From the NCBI GenBank assembly GCA_964538355.1, contig CAZIFC010000003.1:62001-126000 (forward strand): a stretch of DNA of 64,000 bases, in the 5' to 3' direction. Each line of letters opens with the position of its first letter. Positions within the stretch are counted from its first letter, which is position 1. This DNA is from Bilophila sp964538355. Its GTDB lineage: Bacteria; Desulfobacterota; Desulfovibrionia; Desulfovibrionales; Desulfovibrionaceae. This document shows, piece by piece, positions 44,360-52,460 of this stretch. Under the pieces are notes generated by a model. That model did no database searches, was not told where the DNA came from, and was given only the letters and a program-made list of their open reading frames with translations. The translations under genes were made by a program, and so were the position numbers.

Positions 44360-44713
44360 CTAGGCGAGCTTCGTCTTGGCCAGTTCGACCAACTTGGCGA
44401 AGTCTTCCTTCTGGCGCACGGCGAGGTCGGCCAGAACCTTACGGTTCAGAGCCACGCCAGCCTGAGACAAGCCGAAGATCAGCTTGGAATAGGACAGGCC
44501 ATTTTCACGGGCGCCGGCGTTGATACGCAGAATCCACAGCTTGCGGAATTCGCGCTTGCGCTGCTTACGGCCTACAAAGGCGTATGCGAGCGAACGTTCG
44601 ACAGCTTCACGGGCGGTACGGTACAGACGGCTGCGGCCTCCGCGGAAGCCCTTTGCCATATCCAAATATTTCTTGTGCCGACGATGGGCAGCAAGACCTC
44701 TCTTAACGCGCAT
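44360..44713 (-). CDS. rplT: Large ribosomal subunit protein bL20
   Basis: 117 residues with the typical basic N-terminus MRVKRGLAAHRRHKKYLDMAKG and GRKQRKREFRKLWILRINA. It binds 23S rRNA early in 50S assembly and in many bacteria represses its own operon. Last gene of thrS-infC-rpmI-rplT. Confidence 0.98.
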   Translation of the reverse strand: MRVKRGLAAHRRHKKYLDMAKGFRGGRSRLYRTAREAVERSLAYAFVGRKQRKREFRKLWILRINAGARENGLSYSKLIFGLSQAGVALNRKVLADLAVRQKEDFAKLVELAKTKLA

Positions 44714-44796
44714 GGAATTATCCTCCGATGCTGATTGGGGAACCCGGCGAGGCGGAGATCATGCCAGCCGAGTGCAAAAAAGGGAATACGCTACGC

Positions 44797-44994
44797 TTAG
44801 GCGTAGGGCATCATACGACGGACAGCCTTGACGTTGGTGGCATCCACCAGCGCGCCCTGGCCCAAACGCATTCTGCGCTTGGCATCCTTCTTGGTGAGGA
44901 TGTGACGCAGGTTCTGCCTGCGACGCTTGAACTTGCCGGAGCCAGTGGTGGAAAACCGCTTGGCGGCACAACGTCTGGTCTTCATCTTAGGCAT
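44797..44994 (-). CDS. rpmI: Large ribosomal subunit protein bL35
   Basis: 65 residues, MPKMKTRRCAAKRFSTTGSG, followed by RRRQNLRHILTKKDAKRRMR, the standard bL35 pattern. The ATG at 44994 gives the family N-terminus; the upstream in-frame start adds only two residues. The 129-nt gap to infC could contain an L20-binding leader, but no specific fold was assigned. Confidence 0.97.
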   Translation of the reverse strand: MPKMKTRRCAAKRFSTTGSGKFKRRRQNLRHILTKKDAKRRMRLGQGALVDATNVKAVRRMMPYA

Positions 44995-45123
44995 GGTCAA
45001 CTCCTGAAGAGAATCAGTCTCACGGAAAACAACGGGGGCACGACACCCCGGGCGTTCACGCTCGGAAGCGGAACGCGCATAATGTCCTATTTGGACGTTG
45101 TTGGCAAGAGGCCAGGGAAGCGT

Positions 45124-45711
45124 CTACTCGTCCTGAGCCGGTGCTTCCTGCGCGTTGCCGGTACGCTTCGGCAGCGGAGTCAGCAGCATCTGAAGGGTAC
45201 GGCCTTCAGCGCGCGGTTCCTGCTCCACCTTGCCCACGTCCTTGGTATCACTGATGACACGTTCGAGGATGCTCAGGCCGCGATCCTTATGGACGATTTC
45301 ACGTCCCCGGAAAAACACCGTCACCTTGACGCGGTCTCCGTCTTCAAGGAATCGCCGAACGTGACGGACTTTGGTGTCAAAATCGTGATCATCGGTCTTG
45401 GGACGGACCTTGATTTCTTTGATCTGCACCACCGTCTGGCGTTTCTTGGCCTCTTGCTTCTTCTTCTGCGTCTCGTACTTGAACTTGCCATAGTCCATGA
45501 CTCGGCACACCGGCGGATCTGCGGTAGCGGCAACTTCCACCAGATCAAGGCCGTGTTCCTTGGCCATGGCAATGGCTTCATTCCGGCCCAGAATACCCAG
45601 CTGTTCGCCTTCGGGGCCGATCACCCGCAATTCACGGGCACGAATCTGTTCATTACGGCGCACGCCGTCCTGGGGTACATCACGACGAGGCTTTGCATTA
45701 AGAGAAGCGAT
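45124..45711 (-). CDS. infC: Translation initiation factor IF-3, probable AUC start
   Basis: 195 residues if translation starts at ATC 45711-45709. No ATG exists in frame upstream of the conserved GVRRNEQIRARELRVIGPEG. The GTG at 45663 would remove the usual KPRRDVPQDG part. The ATC has a near-ideal GGAGG (complement of 45720-45724) 8 nt upstream and lies inside the end of thrS, overlapping it by 14 nt. infC genes in other bacteria use AUU, AUC or AUA for autoregulation: IF-3 itself rejects non-AUG starts. The two IF-3 domains and the linker (YETQKKKQEAKKRQTVVQIK) are present. Start choice is inference; gene identity is certain. Confidence 0.93.
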   Translation of the reverse strand: MASLNAKPRRDVPQDGVRRNEQIRARELRVIGPEGEQLGILGRNEAIAMAKEHGLDLVEVAATADPPVCRVMDYGKFKYETQKKKQEAKKRQTVVQIKEIKVRPKTDDHDFDTKVRHVRRFLEDGDRVKVTVFFRGREIVHKDRGLSILERVISDTKDVGKVEQEPRAEGRTLQMLLTPLPKRTGNAQEAPAQDE

Positions 45712-47635
45712 AGCTCATCCCTCCACGTTTGAACGGTTCCGCGCAATCTTCCTGAACCAGAGCGGTCAGCTCGTCCAGCGTCTTCACGCCCAGATTGTCT
45801 CCGGTACGCAGGCGGACATTGACGCTGCCCGCTTCCAGCTCCTTGTCGCCAATGACAAGGATATACGGAATCTTGGCAAGCTGTGCCTCACGAACCTTGA
45901 AGCCCAGCTTTTCGTTGCGCGTATCAACTTCCGCACGAATCCCCTGCTTGAGCAAAGCCGCGCAGGCTTCTTCCGCAAAGGCGTTCTGTGCGTCGGTAAC
46001 AGTCAAAATTCTGGCCTGCACAGGGGCCAGCCAGGTGGGGAACGCACCGGCGTAATGCTCGGTAAGAACCCCGATAAAACGTTCCAGCGAACCCAGAATG
46101 GCGCGGTGCACCATAACCGGGCGATGCCGTTCGCCGTCCTGTCCCACATATTCCAGCTCGAACCGTTCGGGCAACGTAAAGTCGCACTGAATGGTGGAAA
46201 GCTGCCATTCGCGCCCGATGGCATCGGTCACTTTCACGTCGATCTTGGGACCGTAGAAAGCACCGTCGCCGGCGTTGATGGAATAGGACAGCCCGGCGCG
46301 CTCAACGGCCTTGACGAGGGCGTTGGTCGCAAGTTCCCAGGCCTCGTCAGAGCCGATGGCCTTGGCGGGCTTGGTGGAAATAACCACGCGGTACTGGAAG
46401 CCGAACAGAGCCATCAGGTCACGCACCAGTGCGATGACGTTGATGATTTCGTCTTCCAGCTGCTCGGGCGCACAGATGATGTGCGCGTCGTCCTGCGTGA
46501 ACTGGCGGACACGCAAAAGGCCGTGCAGCACACCGGACTTTTCGTGGCGGTGCACGACGCCAAGCTCAAAATACCGCTGGGGAAGTTCACGATAACTGCG
46601 CAGGTGCGCGTTGTAAATGAGCATGTGGGAAACGCAGTTCATGGGCTTGATGCCGTACATGTCGCCTTCAATTTCCGTGAAATACATGTTTTCACGGTAG
46701 TTGGCGTAATGCCCGGACTTTTCCCACAATTCCCGGCGCAGGATCTGCGGCCCCTGCACAAGCTGGTAGCTGCGCTTGATGTGCTCGCGGCGCAGGAAAT
46801 CTTCAAGAATGGTACGCAGAAGCATTCCCTTGGGAAGCCAGAAAACCATACCGGCCGCGACATCTTCATGGAAATTGAACAGTTCGAGTTCCTTGCCCAG
46901 CTTGCGGTGATCGCGACGCTTGGCTTCCTCGATCCGGTTCAGATAGTCCTTGAGATCCTTGGCGTCCGCAAAGGCGGTCGCGTAGATACGGGAAAGCATG
47001 CGGTTCTTTTCGTCGCCGCGCCAGTACGCGCCCGCTACGGAAAGAAGCTTGAAGGCCTTTACAAGGCCGGCATGGGGAAGATGCGGCCCACGGCACAGAT
47101 CCACGAAGTCGCCGTTGCGGTACAGCGTAATGGTTCCGTCTTCCAGGCCGTCGACAAGCTCAACCTTATAGGGTTCGCCCATGTCGGCAAAGAGCTTGAC
47201 GGCTTCAGCCTTGGAAATATCCATCCGCTCAAAGGGCACGGCTGCGTCAATGATGCGCTGCATCTCGGCTTCGATGGCTTCAAAGTCATCCGGCGAAAAA
47301 GAAGTTTCCACGTCGAAGTCATAGTAGAAGCCGTTCTCGATGGAAGGCCCGATGGTCACCTTCGCGGCGGGGAACAGTTTCTTCACGGCCGCAGCCATGA
47401 CATGCGCGGCGGAATGCCGGAGAAGGCTCAGGCCCTCGGGGGTATCGGCGGTAACGGGAGTCAGGTCAGTCTCGGTAGTGGTGGGGGCAGGCGCAGTCAG
47501 ATCCAGAAGCGTATCACCAGCCTTGCAGGCAAGGGCGGCCTTGAAACGTTTCCCGCTCAATCCGGCTTTCAGAGCATCCGCACAGGACGCTCCGTCGGAG
47601 ACCTCAACCAGTTTACCTTCTACTGAGACTTGCAT
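45698..47635 (-). CDS. thrS: Threonyl-tRNA synthetase
   Basis: 645 residues with an N-terminal TGS domain (MQVSVEGKLVEVSDG), an editing domain with HSAAHVMAAA and the class II catalytic core (MNCVSHMLIY, RHEKSGVLHGLLRVRQFTQDDAHI), then the anticodon-binding domain (AQNAFAEEACAALLKQGIRAEVDTR). Zn ligands include the Cys of PMNC and later His residues. The start at 47635 fits the family N-terminus. It overlaps the infC start. A terminator lies 48 nt upstream, so it may have its own promoter or be attenuated. Confidence 0.97.
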   Translation of the reverse strand: MQVSVEGKLVEVSDGASCADALKAGLSGKRFKAALACKAGDTLLDLTAPAPTTTETDLTPVTADTPEGLSLLRHSAAHVMAAAVKKLFPAAKVTIGPSIENGFYYDFDVETSFSPDDFEAIEAEMQRIIDAAVPFERMDISKAEAVKLFADMGEPYKVELVDGLEDGTITLYRNGDFVDLCRGPHLPHAGLVKAFKLLSVAGAYWRGDEKNRMLSRIYATAFADAKDLKDYLNRIEEAKRRDHRKLGKELELFNFHEDVAAGMVFWLPKGMLLRTILEDFLRREHIKRSYQLVQGPQILRRELWEKSGHYANYRENMYFTEIEGDMYGIKPMNCVSHMLIYNAHLRSYRELPQRYFELGVVHRHEKSGVLHGLLRVRQFTQDDAHIICAPEQLEDEIINVIALVRDLMALFGFQYRVVISTKPAKAIGSDEAWELATNALVKAVERAGLSYSINAGDGAFYGPKIDVKVTDAIGREWQLSTIQCDFTLPERFELEYVGQDGERHRPVMVHRAILGSLERFIGVLTEHYAGAFPTWLAPVQARILTVTDAQNAFAEEACAALLKQGIRAEVDTRNEKLGFKVREAQLAKIPYILVIGDKELEAGSVNVRLRTGDNLGVKTLDELTALVQEDCAEPFKRGGMSYRFS

Positions 47636-47682
47636 GGCAGCACCCTTTTGCTTTCGGAAGAACATCCGAAATAACAATACAA

Positions 47683-47720
47683 TAAAAAACAGGGAAGGAG
47701 GTTGTCCTCCCTCCCTGTTA
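47683..47720 (-). terminator. Intrinsic terminator between tRNA-Val and thrS
   Basis: Minus-strand reading: AACAGGGAGGGAGGA, CAA loop, CCTCCTTCCCTGTT, then TTTTTT. It ends the tRNA transcript; it may also limit read-through into thrS. Confidence 0.88.
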
Positions 47721-47729
47721 GGAGTCGAA

Positions 47730-47805
47730 TGGTAGGCACGAGCAGACTTGAACTGCTGACCCCTTCCGTGTCAAGGAAGTGCTCTGCCACCTGAGCTACG
47801 CGCCT
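47730..47805 (-). tRNA. tRNA-Val (anticodon GAC)
   Basis: A 76-nt cloverleaf. Acceptor AGGCGCG pairs with CGTGCCT (one G-U), and CCA is encoded. The anticodon stem CTTCC/GGAAG closes the loop TTGACAC, so the anticodon is GAC. The T loop TTCAAGT and the D-arm GCTCAGGTGGCAGAGC are standard. A terminator follows about 10 nt after the 3' end. Confidence 0.95.
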
Positions 47806-47998
47806 TCAACGTGATGCGAGAACTGCTTCTACGCAGGTTCCCCCATTCCGTCAAGCTTTTTTTCTCTTTTCTTGCAAAAAATTTTTCCCGCGAAAACCGC
47901 CCTTGCCTAACCCATTAGATCTCTTTATATTCATTTTCACATTGTTTCAGGCGTCCGGCCTCTCCGCCCCGCCGCATCTTCAAAAACAGGATACATGC

Positions 47999-48262
47999 AT
48001 GTCTGCCAGCTACCATGCCGACAAGGGCGTCGCCGCCCGCGTAGAGGAACTTCTCCGCGAACAGCTTCTGGAACTTGGCGAATCGCCGGAAACCATCGCC
48101 CCCCACCTCATCAAGCAAAACATGCAGTGCGAGGTCTACCCGGATGAATCCATGGTCTACATCTGGAAAGAAATCCCCATCCTGCGTGTTGTGCCCGAAC
48201 GCACCGAAACCGGAGTGCTCTGGCGGATGTTTACGCGCGACGAAGACGAACCGCTGCACTAA
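47999..48262 (+). CDS. Conserved-looking small hypothetical protein
   Basis: An 87-residue soluble protein, charged and likely mixed alpha/beta (RVEELLREQLLELGESPETI, then YPDESMVYIWKEIPILRVVP). I do not recognise the family. ATG 47999 follows a weak AGGA and fits the start of coding character; the ORF extends upstream only as AT-rich shadow. It has its own strong terminator and sits divergent from tRNA-Val, convergent with gltX. Confidence 0.6.
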   Translation: MSASYHADKGVAARVEELLREQLLELGESPETIAPHLIKQNMQCEVYPDESMVYIWKEIPILRVVPERTETGVLWRMFTRDEDEPLH

Positions 48263-48273
48263 GGCGAAAACAC

Positions 48274-48309
48274 AAAGGGGAGAAAACGCCACGCGTCTTC
48301 TCCCCTTTT
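48274..48309 (+). terminator. Intrinsic terminator after the small hypothetical gene
   Basis: AAAGGGGAGA (48274-48283) pairs with TTCTCCCCTTTT, ending in a T run. It lies between convergent genes and may also stop gltX transcripts. Confidence 0.8.
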
Positions 48310-48326
48310 CATTCATTCAAGGCTGG

Positions 48327-49721
48327 CTACAGCGTCAGGCCGCGATCCATACGGGCAAGCGTCTCGTCCTTGCCGATGCCGAGCATGAACTCGGGCAGGC
48401 CGGGGCCGCCGATAACGCCGGTGATTGCCACACGCACGGGCTGGGCAACCATCTTGAACTTCACGCCGAGGCTTTCCACATAGGCGTGGATGACGCCCTC
48501 AATGCTTTCCTTGTCGAAGGAAGGCAACGCCGCAAGCCGTTCGCGGATCACCTTCACATGTTCCTTGCCTTCTTCGGTCAGCCACTTGGCGACTCCCGCC
48601 TCATCATAGGGCAGCTCGGCAGAGGTGTAGAGCAGCTGGGCAATGCCGTCGGCAAGCTCGATAAGGTTCTTGGCGCGTTCGCGGTACAGCGGCACCAGCG
48701 GAGCTACGCTCGCTTCGGTGGCGTCAGCGAAGCCCTTCTGACGAATGAAGGGCAGCACCAGCCGCGTCAGCTCGTCAAGAGGCGTTTCGCGCAGGTAATG
48801 GGCATTGAACCACGACAGCTTGTCGGGATCGAAGGCGGACGCCGAGCTGTTGAGGTTCTTGCCGTCAAACAGTTCCACAAGCTCCTGCATGGAGAACAGC
48901 TCCTGATCGCCATGCGACCAGCCGAGGCGGACAAGGCAGTTGACCAGCGCATGCGGCAGCAGGCCGTCGTTCTGATACTCCACCACGGAACGCGCACCGT
49001 GCCGCTTGGACAGCTTCTGGCGGTCTTTGCCGAGGATCATGGGCACATGGCCGAAGACCGGCAGTTCCCAGCCAAGAGCCTGATAAATGAGGATTTGCTT
49101 GGGCGTGTTGGAAACGTGGTCATCGCCGCGAATGACATGGGTGATGCCCATGTCGTGGTCATCCACCACCACAGCCATATTATAGGTGGGCATCCCGTCG
49201 CTGCGGCGCAGGATCATGTCGTCAAGTTCGGAAACGTCGGTGGCGATGTGTCCCTTCACCATATCGTCGAACACCACGCGGCCCTCGGTGGGCACCTTCA
49301 GGCGCACGACGCGGCCCGGCGCGGCTTCCAGACGGCGTTCGCGGCAGCGTCCGTCATAGCGGGGCTTTTCGCCCTTGGCGCGGGCGGTTTCGCGCATGGC
49401 CTCCACTTCTTCAGGCGTACAGGAGCACCAGTAGGCGTGCCCGCTTTCCAGCAGCTTGTCGATGACTTCATTGTAACGGTCGGTGCGCTGCGTCTGGTAG
49501 GTCAGCTCTCCGTCCCAGTCAAGGCCAAGCCAGCGCATGGAGGCCAGAATCGCATCCGTGTACTCCTGCTTGGAGCGTTCGGTGTCGGTGTCTTCAATAC
49601 GCAGACGGAATTCGCCGCCGGAATGGCGGGCAAGGAGCCAGCAGAAAAGCGCAGTGCGTGCGCCGCCGATATGCAGATGCCCGGTCGGACTGGGCGCGAA
49701 CCGGGTGATAATCTTGGACAT
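48327..49721 (-). CDS. gltX: Glutamyl-tRNA synthetase
   Basis: 464 residues. The HIGH-type motif is in FAPSPTGHLHIGGARTALF and the KMSKS-type motif in DRQKLSKRHGA. A zinc-ribbon-like segment is present (CSCTPEEVEAM, then CRERR). The ATG at 49721 gives the family N-terminus MSKIITRFAPSPTG and has AGGAG upstream. It is the last gene of a minus-strand run with the methyltransferase and pgk genes. Whether it is discriminating or nondiscriminating for tRNA-Gln cannot be read here. Confidence 0.96.
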   Translation of the reverse strand: MSKIITRFAPSPTGHLHIGGARTALFCWLLARHSGGEFRLRIEDTDTERSKQEYTDAILASMRWLGLDWDGELTYQTQRTDRYNEVIDKLLESGHAYWCSCTPEEVEAMRETARAKGEKPRYDGRCRERRLEAAPGRVVRLKVPTEGRVVFDDMVKGHIATDVSELDDMILRRSDGMPTYNMAVVVDDHDMGITHVIRGDDHVSNTPKQILIYQALGWELPVFGHVPMILGKDRQKLSKRHGARSVVEYQNDGLLPHALVNCLVRLGWSHGDQELFSMQELVELFDGKNLNSSASAFDPDKLSWFNAHYLRETPLDELTRLVLPFIRQKGFADATEASVAPLVPLYRERAKNLIELADGIAQLLYTSAELPYDEAGVAKWLTEEGKEHVKVIRERLAALPSFDKESIEGVIHAYVESLGVKFKMVAQPVRVAITGVIGGPGLPEFMLGIGKDETLARMDRGLTL

Positions 49722-49740
49722 GGAATTCTCCTGAAAACAA

Positions 49741-51198
49741 TCAGCGTTGAGGTTTGTTCTCCGCCTGCCAGTGCAGTTCGACGGCTCCCGTCTTGGCGTC
49801 CCGGCGGGGAGAAGAGGGCCTGCGGCAGGCGACGAGCGCACCCGAAGGGATGGCGTCGGCAGCAGGAATGATCGCAAAACCGTCTTCCGTGCAGGCATAC
49901 CGGGCGCGGCCCATGCCGGGAACCGGGAATCCGTCGGAAAGAATACGCGCCACCACGCCATCGGCTGCCAGAGACGGGAATACCGCCCTGCCGTCAAAGG
50001 GGCTTGCCGCCCCTTCCGGGCGCAGCAGCATGAAGGCAAGGCTCAGGGAATCCTTGGGCAGCTTGGCAAAGCGGGCCAGATCCGACAGCCATGCCGGAGC
50101 CTCCGCCATAATCGTGGAATGGCACCAACGGCGTGCCCGCGTCTCCAGAAGCGGGCACGGCTTCGTATGCGGACACGGAGCCAGCGGCACGAACCCTTCT
50201 TCCAGGGCCGTTTCCCGCAGCTTCGCCGTCAGCGTGCCGCCAAGCCGGGTTCCCGGCTCCACAAACAGCGCAGAGCCTTGCGGGTGCAGCGTCCGCCGCA
50301 CGGCAACGGCAAGATCCGCCATCCTGTCTTCAAGGCTGACGCCCGGCTTGTCCTTCAGCTCGTTGAGCACGTTGCCCGCCATGATCAGATGCGGCGAGGG
50401 AAGCTCCCGGAACGACTGGATCAGGGGGGAACGCACCAGCCGGATGTTCCAGTTGAGCGGCTCGCCGCAAAGCTTCGCCATATGCTCGAGCACGGAGCGT
50501 CCCAGCTCCATCGGGCGGGGAACCGTATCCACACAGATCAGGGTAAGCGGCACGGCCCGCCAGTCGGGGCGGGACAGCCAGAGAGCCAGAGGCAAGGTCA
50601 ACGGCCCGCTCCCGAGATCGGCGATGGTTACCGGATGGTCGGCATCGCAGGCAGGCGCGGGAAGCTCCAGCCCCGGCAACAGGCGCGTCAGCCGCACGAT
50701 GTTCCACGGCAGGAAATAGCGCAAGTAGGCCGAAACGTAGCGCGGTGCGCTCCAGTAGGAGCGTCCAAGCCCGCTGCGCTCATAGGTGAGCATGGCGGAC
50801 AGGTCGCGTATGGCTTCGGGCAGATCGGCGCGATGGTTGCGCGACAGCGGCATCACGGCGTCCAGAGCCTTCGGCAGCAGGGCCAGGGCCTTGCGGCAGA
50901 AAGGGTCCAGCGCGGAGAACAGCGGGCGGCACAGGGGATGTCCAGCCACGCGCTTCACCTCGGGAGCGGGATTTGCCGGGCGGCTATCCCGCCGCTCCAG
51001 ACGATCCAGACGATCGGGGCGTTCGGGGCGTTCGCGGAAAGGCCGGTGCTCGCCGGGTCTGGTGGGACGTTCTCCGGGACGGCGTTCCTGACGGGCGGCG
51101 GGACGCTTGTCCGCCGGGGCACGGGACGGGGAACGCGGGGCCTCCTTTTCGGAAGTCCCCGCGTTGCCCTTGCGTTTTGGGGTAGAGGGCTGACTCAC
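49741..51198 (-). CDS. Rsm22-like SAM-dependent methyltransferase
   Basis: 485 residues. Residues 1-80 are a basic, Arg/Pro-rich disordered tail (RPGERPTRPGEHRPFRERPE). The Rsm22-like helical part follows (AMLTYERSGLGRSYWSAPRY), then a Rossmann methyltransferase with the SAM motif VTIADLGSGPLTLPLALWL and AGNVLNELKD. Rsm22 proteins are linked to ribosome assembly. CPHTKPCPLL and RRWCHST could supply the metal/Fe-S Cys of that family. Its ATG overlaps the pgk stop. The disordered tail is unusually long. Confidence 0.75.
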   Translation of the reverse strand: MSQPSTPKRKGNAGTSEKEAPRSPSRAPADKRPAARQERRPGERPTRPGEHRPFRERPERPDRLDRLERRDSRPANPAPEVKRVAGHPLCRPLFSALDPFCRKALALLPKALDAVMPLSRNHRADLPEAIRDLSAMLTYERSGLGRSYWSAPRYVSAYLRYFLPWNIVRLTRLLPGLELPAPACDADHPVTIADLGSGPLTLPLALWLSRPDWRAVPLTLICVDTVPRPMELGRSVLEHMAKLCGEPLNWNIRLVRSPLIQSFRELPSPHLIMAGNVLNELKDKPGVSLEDRMADLAVAVRRTLHPQGSALFVEPGTRLGGTLTAKLRETALEEGFVPLAPCPHTKPCPLLETRARRWCHSTIMAEAPAWLSDLARFAKLPKDSLSLAFMLLRPEGAASPFDGRAVFPSLAADGVVARILSDGFPVPGMGRARYACTEDGFAIIPAADAIPSGALVACRRPSSPRRDAKTGAVELHWQAENKPQR

Positions 51199-52373
51199 GA
51201 TGCCGCACGCGCCTCAAGAGCGGCGACCGCCGGCAGAGTCTTGCCTTCCAGCACTTCAAGGAACGCTCCGCCCGCGGTGGAAATATAGTCCACCTGACTG
51301 GCGCAGCCGTACTTTTCAAGAGCCGCAATGCTGTCGCCGCCGCCGGTGACCGTGTAGGCGGAAGTTTCCGCAACGGCCCTGGCGATGGCTTCCGTGCCCT
51401 TGCCGAACTGGTCGATTTCAAACGCACCCACGGGGCCGTTCCAGACCACGGTTCCGGCCTCGGCAATGAGCTGCCCGTAGAGCTGCGCCGTAGCAGGCCC
51501 GATATCAAGGATCATGTCATCAGGCCGCACATCCTCAACCTTGAGGGTGGTCGCCGCAGCGTGTTCGCTGAACTCGGTTCCGACAACCACGTCAACGGGC
51601 ATGGGGATGGCTGCGCCGCGTTCCCTGGCTTCTTCCATGATTTTGGCGGCGGATTCGACCAGATCGGGTTCGTAGAGGGACTTGCCCACTTCGTAGCCGG
51701 CGGCCTTCAGGAAGGTGTTGGCGATGCCGCCGCCCACGATCAGGCGATCCACGCGCCTGGAAAGGTTGTTCAGGACTTCAAGCTTGGTCGAAACCTTGGA
51801 GCCGCCGATGATCGCCAGCAGCGGATGCTTGGGCGCGTGCAGGATGCGGGTTACGGCTTCAAGCTCCGCAGCCATGAGCAGCCCCACGCAGGCAACCTTG
51901 GCAAAACGGATGGCCCCTTCGGTGGAGGCCTGCGCCCGGTGGGCCGTGGCAAAGGCATCCATGACATAGATGTCGCCGAGGGCGGCGAGCTTGCGGGCCA
52001 GCTCTTCATTATTCTTCTTTTCGCCCTTGTTGAAGCGCACGTTTTCGCACAGGACGCATTCGCCGGGCTTGACGGTGACGCCGTCCAGATACTCCTTTTC
52101 AAGGCGAACCGGAACGCCGAGCAGCTCCTCAAGACGCTTCGCCACGGGCGCGAGGGAAGCCTCTTCGGAGTAAACGCCCTCTTCGGGGCGTCCAAGATGT
52201 GAAAGCACAATAATGCCGGCACCTTTTTCCAACGCCAGCTTCAGGGACGGAATCGCCGCCCGGATGCGCTTGTCGCTGGTAATTTTCCCTTCCTTGACCG
52301 GGACATTGAGGTCTTCACGAAATACAACAGTCTTTCCCTGCATATCAAGGTCGGACATGAGACGTACGTTCAT
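51195..52373 (-). CDS. pgk: Phosphoglycerate kinase
   Basis: 392 residues; the glycolytic enzyme that converts 1,3-bisphosphoglycerate and ADP to 3-phosphoglycerate and ATP. Motifs are VFREDLNVPV, VLSHLGRP, IGGSKVSTKLEVL, WNGPVGAFE and the C-terminal TGGGDSIAALEKYG. AGGAGGAG precedes the ATG. Coupled to the Rsm22-like gene. Confidence 0.98.
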   Translation of the reverse strand: MNVRLMSDLDMQGKTVVFREDLNVPVKEGKITSDKRIRAAIPSLKLALEKGAGIIVLSHLGRPEEGVYSEEASLAPVAKRLEELLGVPVRLEKEYLDGVTVKPGECVLCENVRFNKGEKKNNEELARKLAALGDIYVMDAFATAHRAQASTEGAIRFAKVACVGLLMAAELEAVTRILHAPKHPLLAIIGGSKVSTKLEVLNNLSRRVDRLIVGGGIANTFLKAAGYEVGKSLYEPDLVESAAKIMEEARERGAAIPMPVDVVVGTEFSEHAAATTLKVEDVRPDDMILDIGPATAQLYGQLIAEAGTVVWNGPVGAFEIDQFGKGTEAIARAVAETSAYTVTGGGDSIAALEKYGCASQVDYISTAGGAFLEVLEGKTLPAVAALEARAAS

Positions 52374-52460
52374 CGTTCTCCTCCTGAAAAAGAGGTTGCG
52401 CTACAGGTGTTGAATAAGGAGCCAATGCCACAAAACAAGGTTTCTTGCAAACGGCACAGC

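Noticed and set aside
47636..47720. A T-box riboswitch before thrS
   Set aside because: Only a simple terminator hairpin directly after tRNA-Val is present; there is no stem I, specifier loop or T-box sequence.
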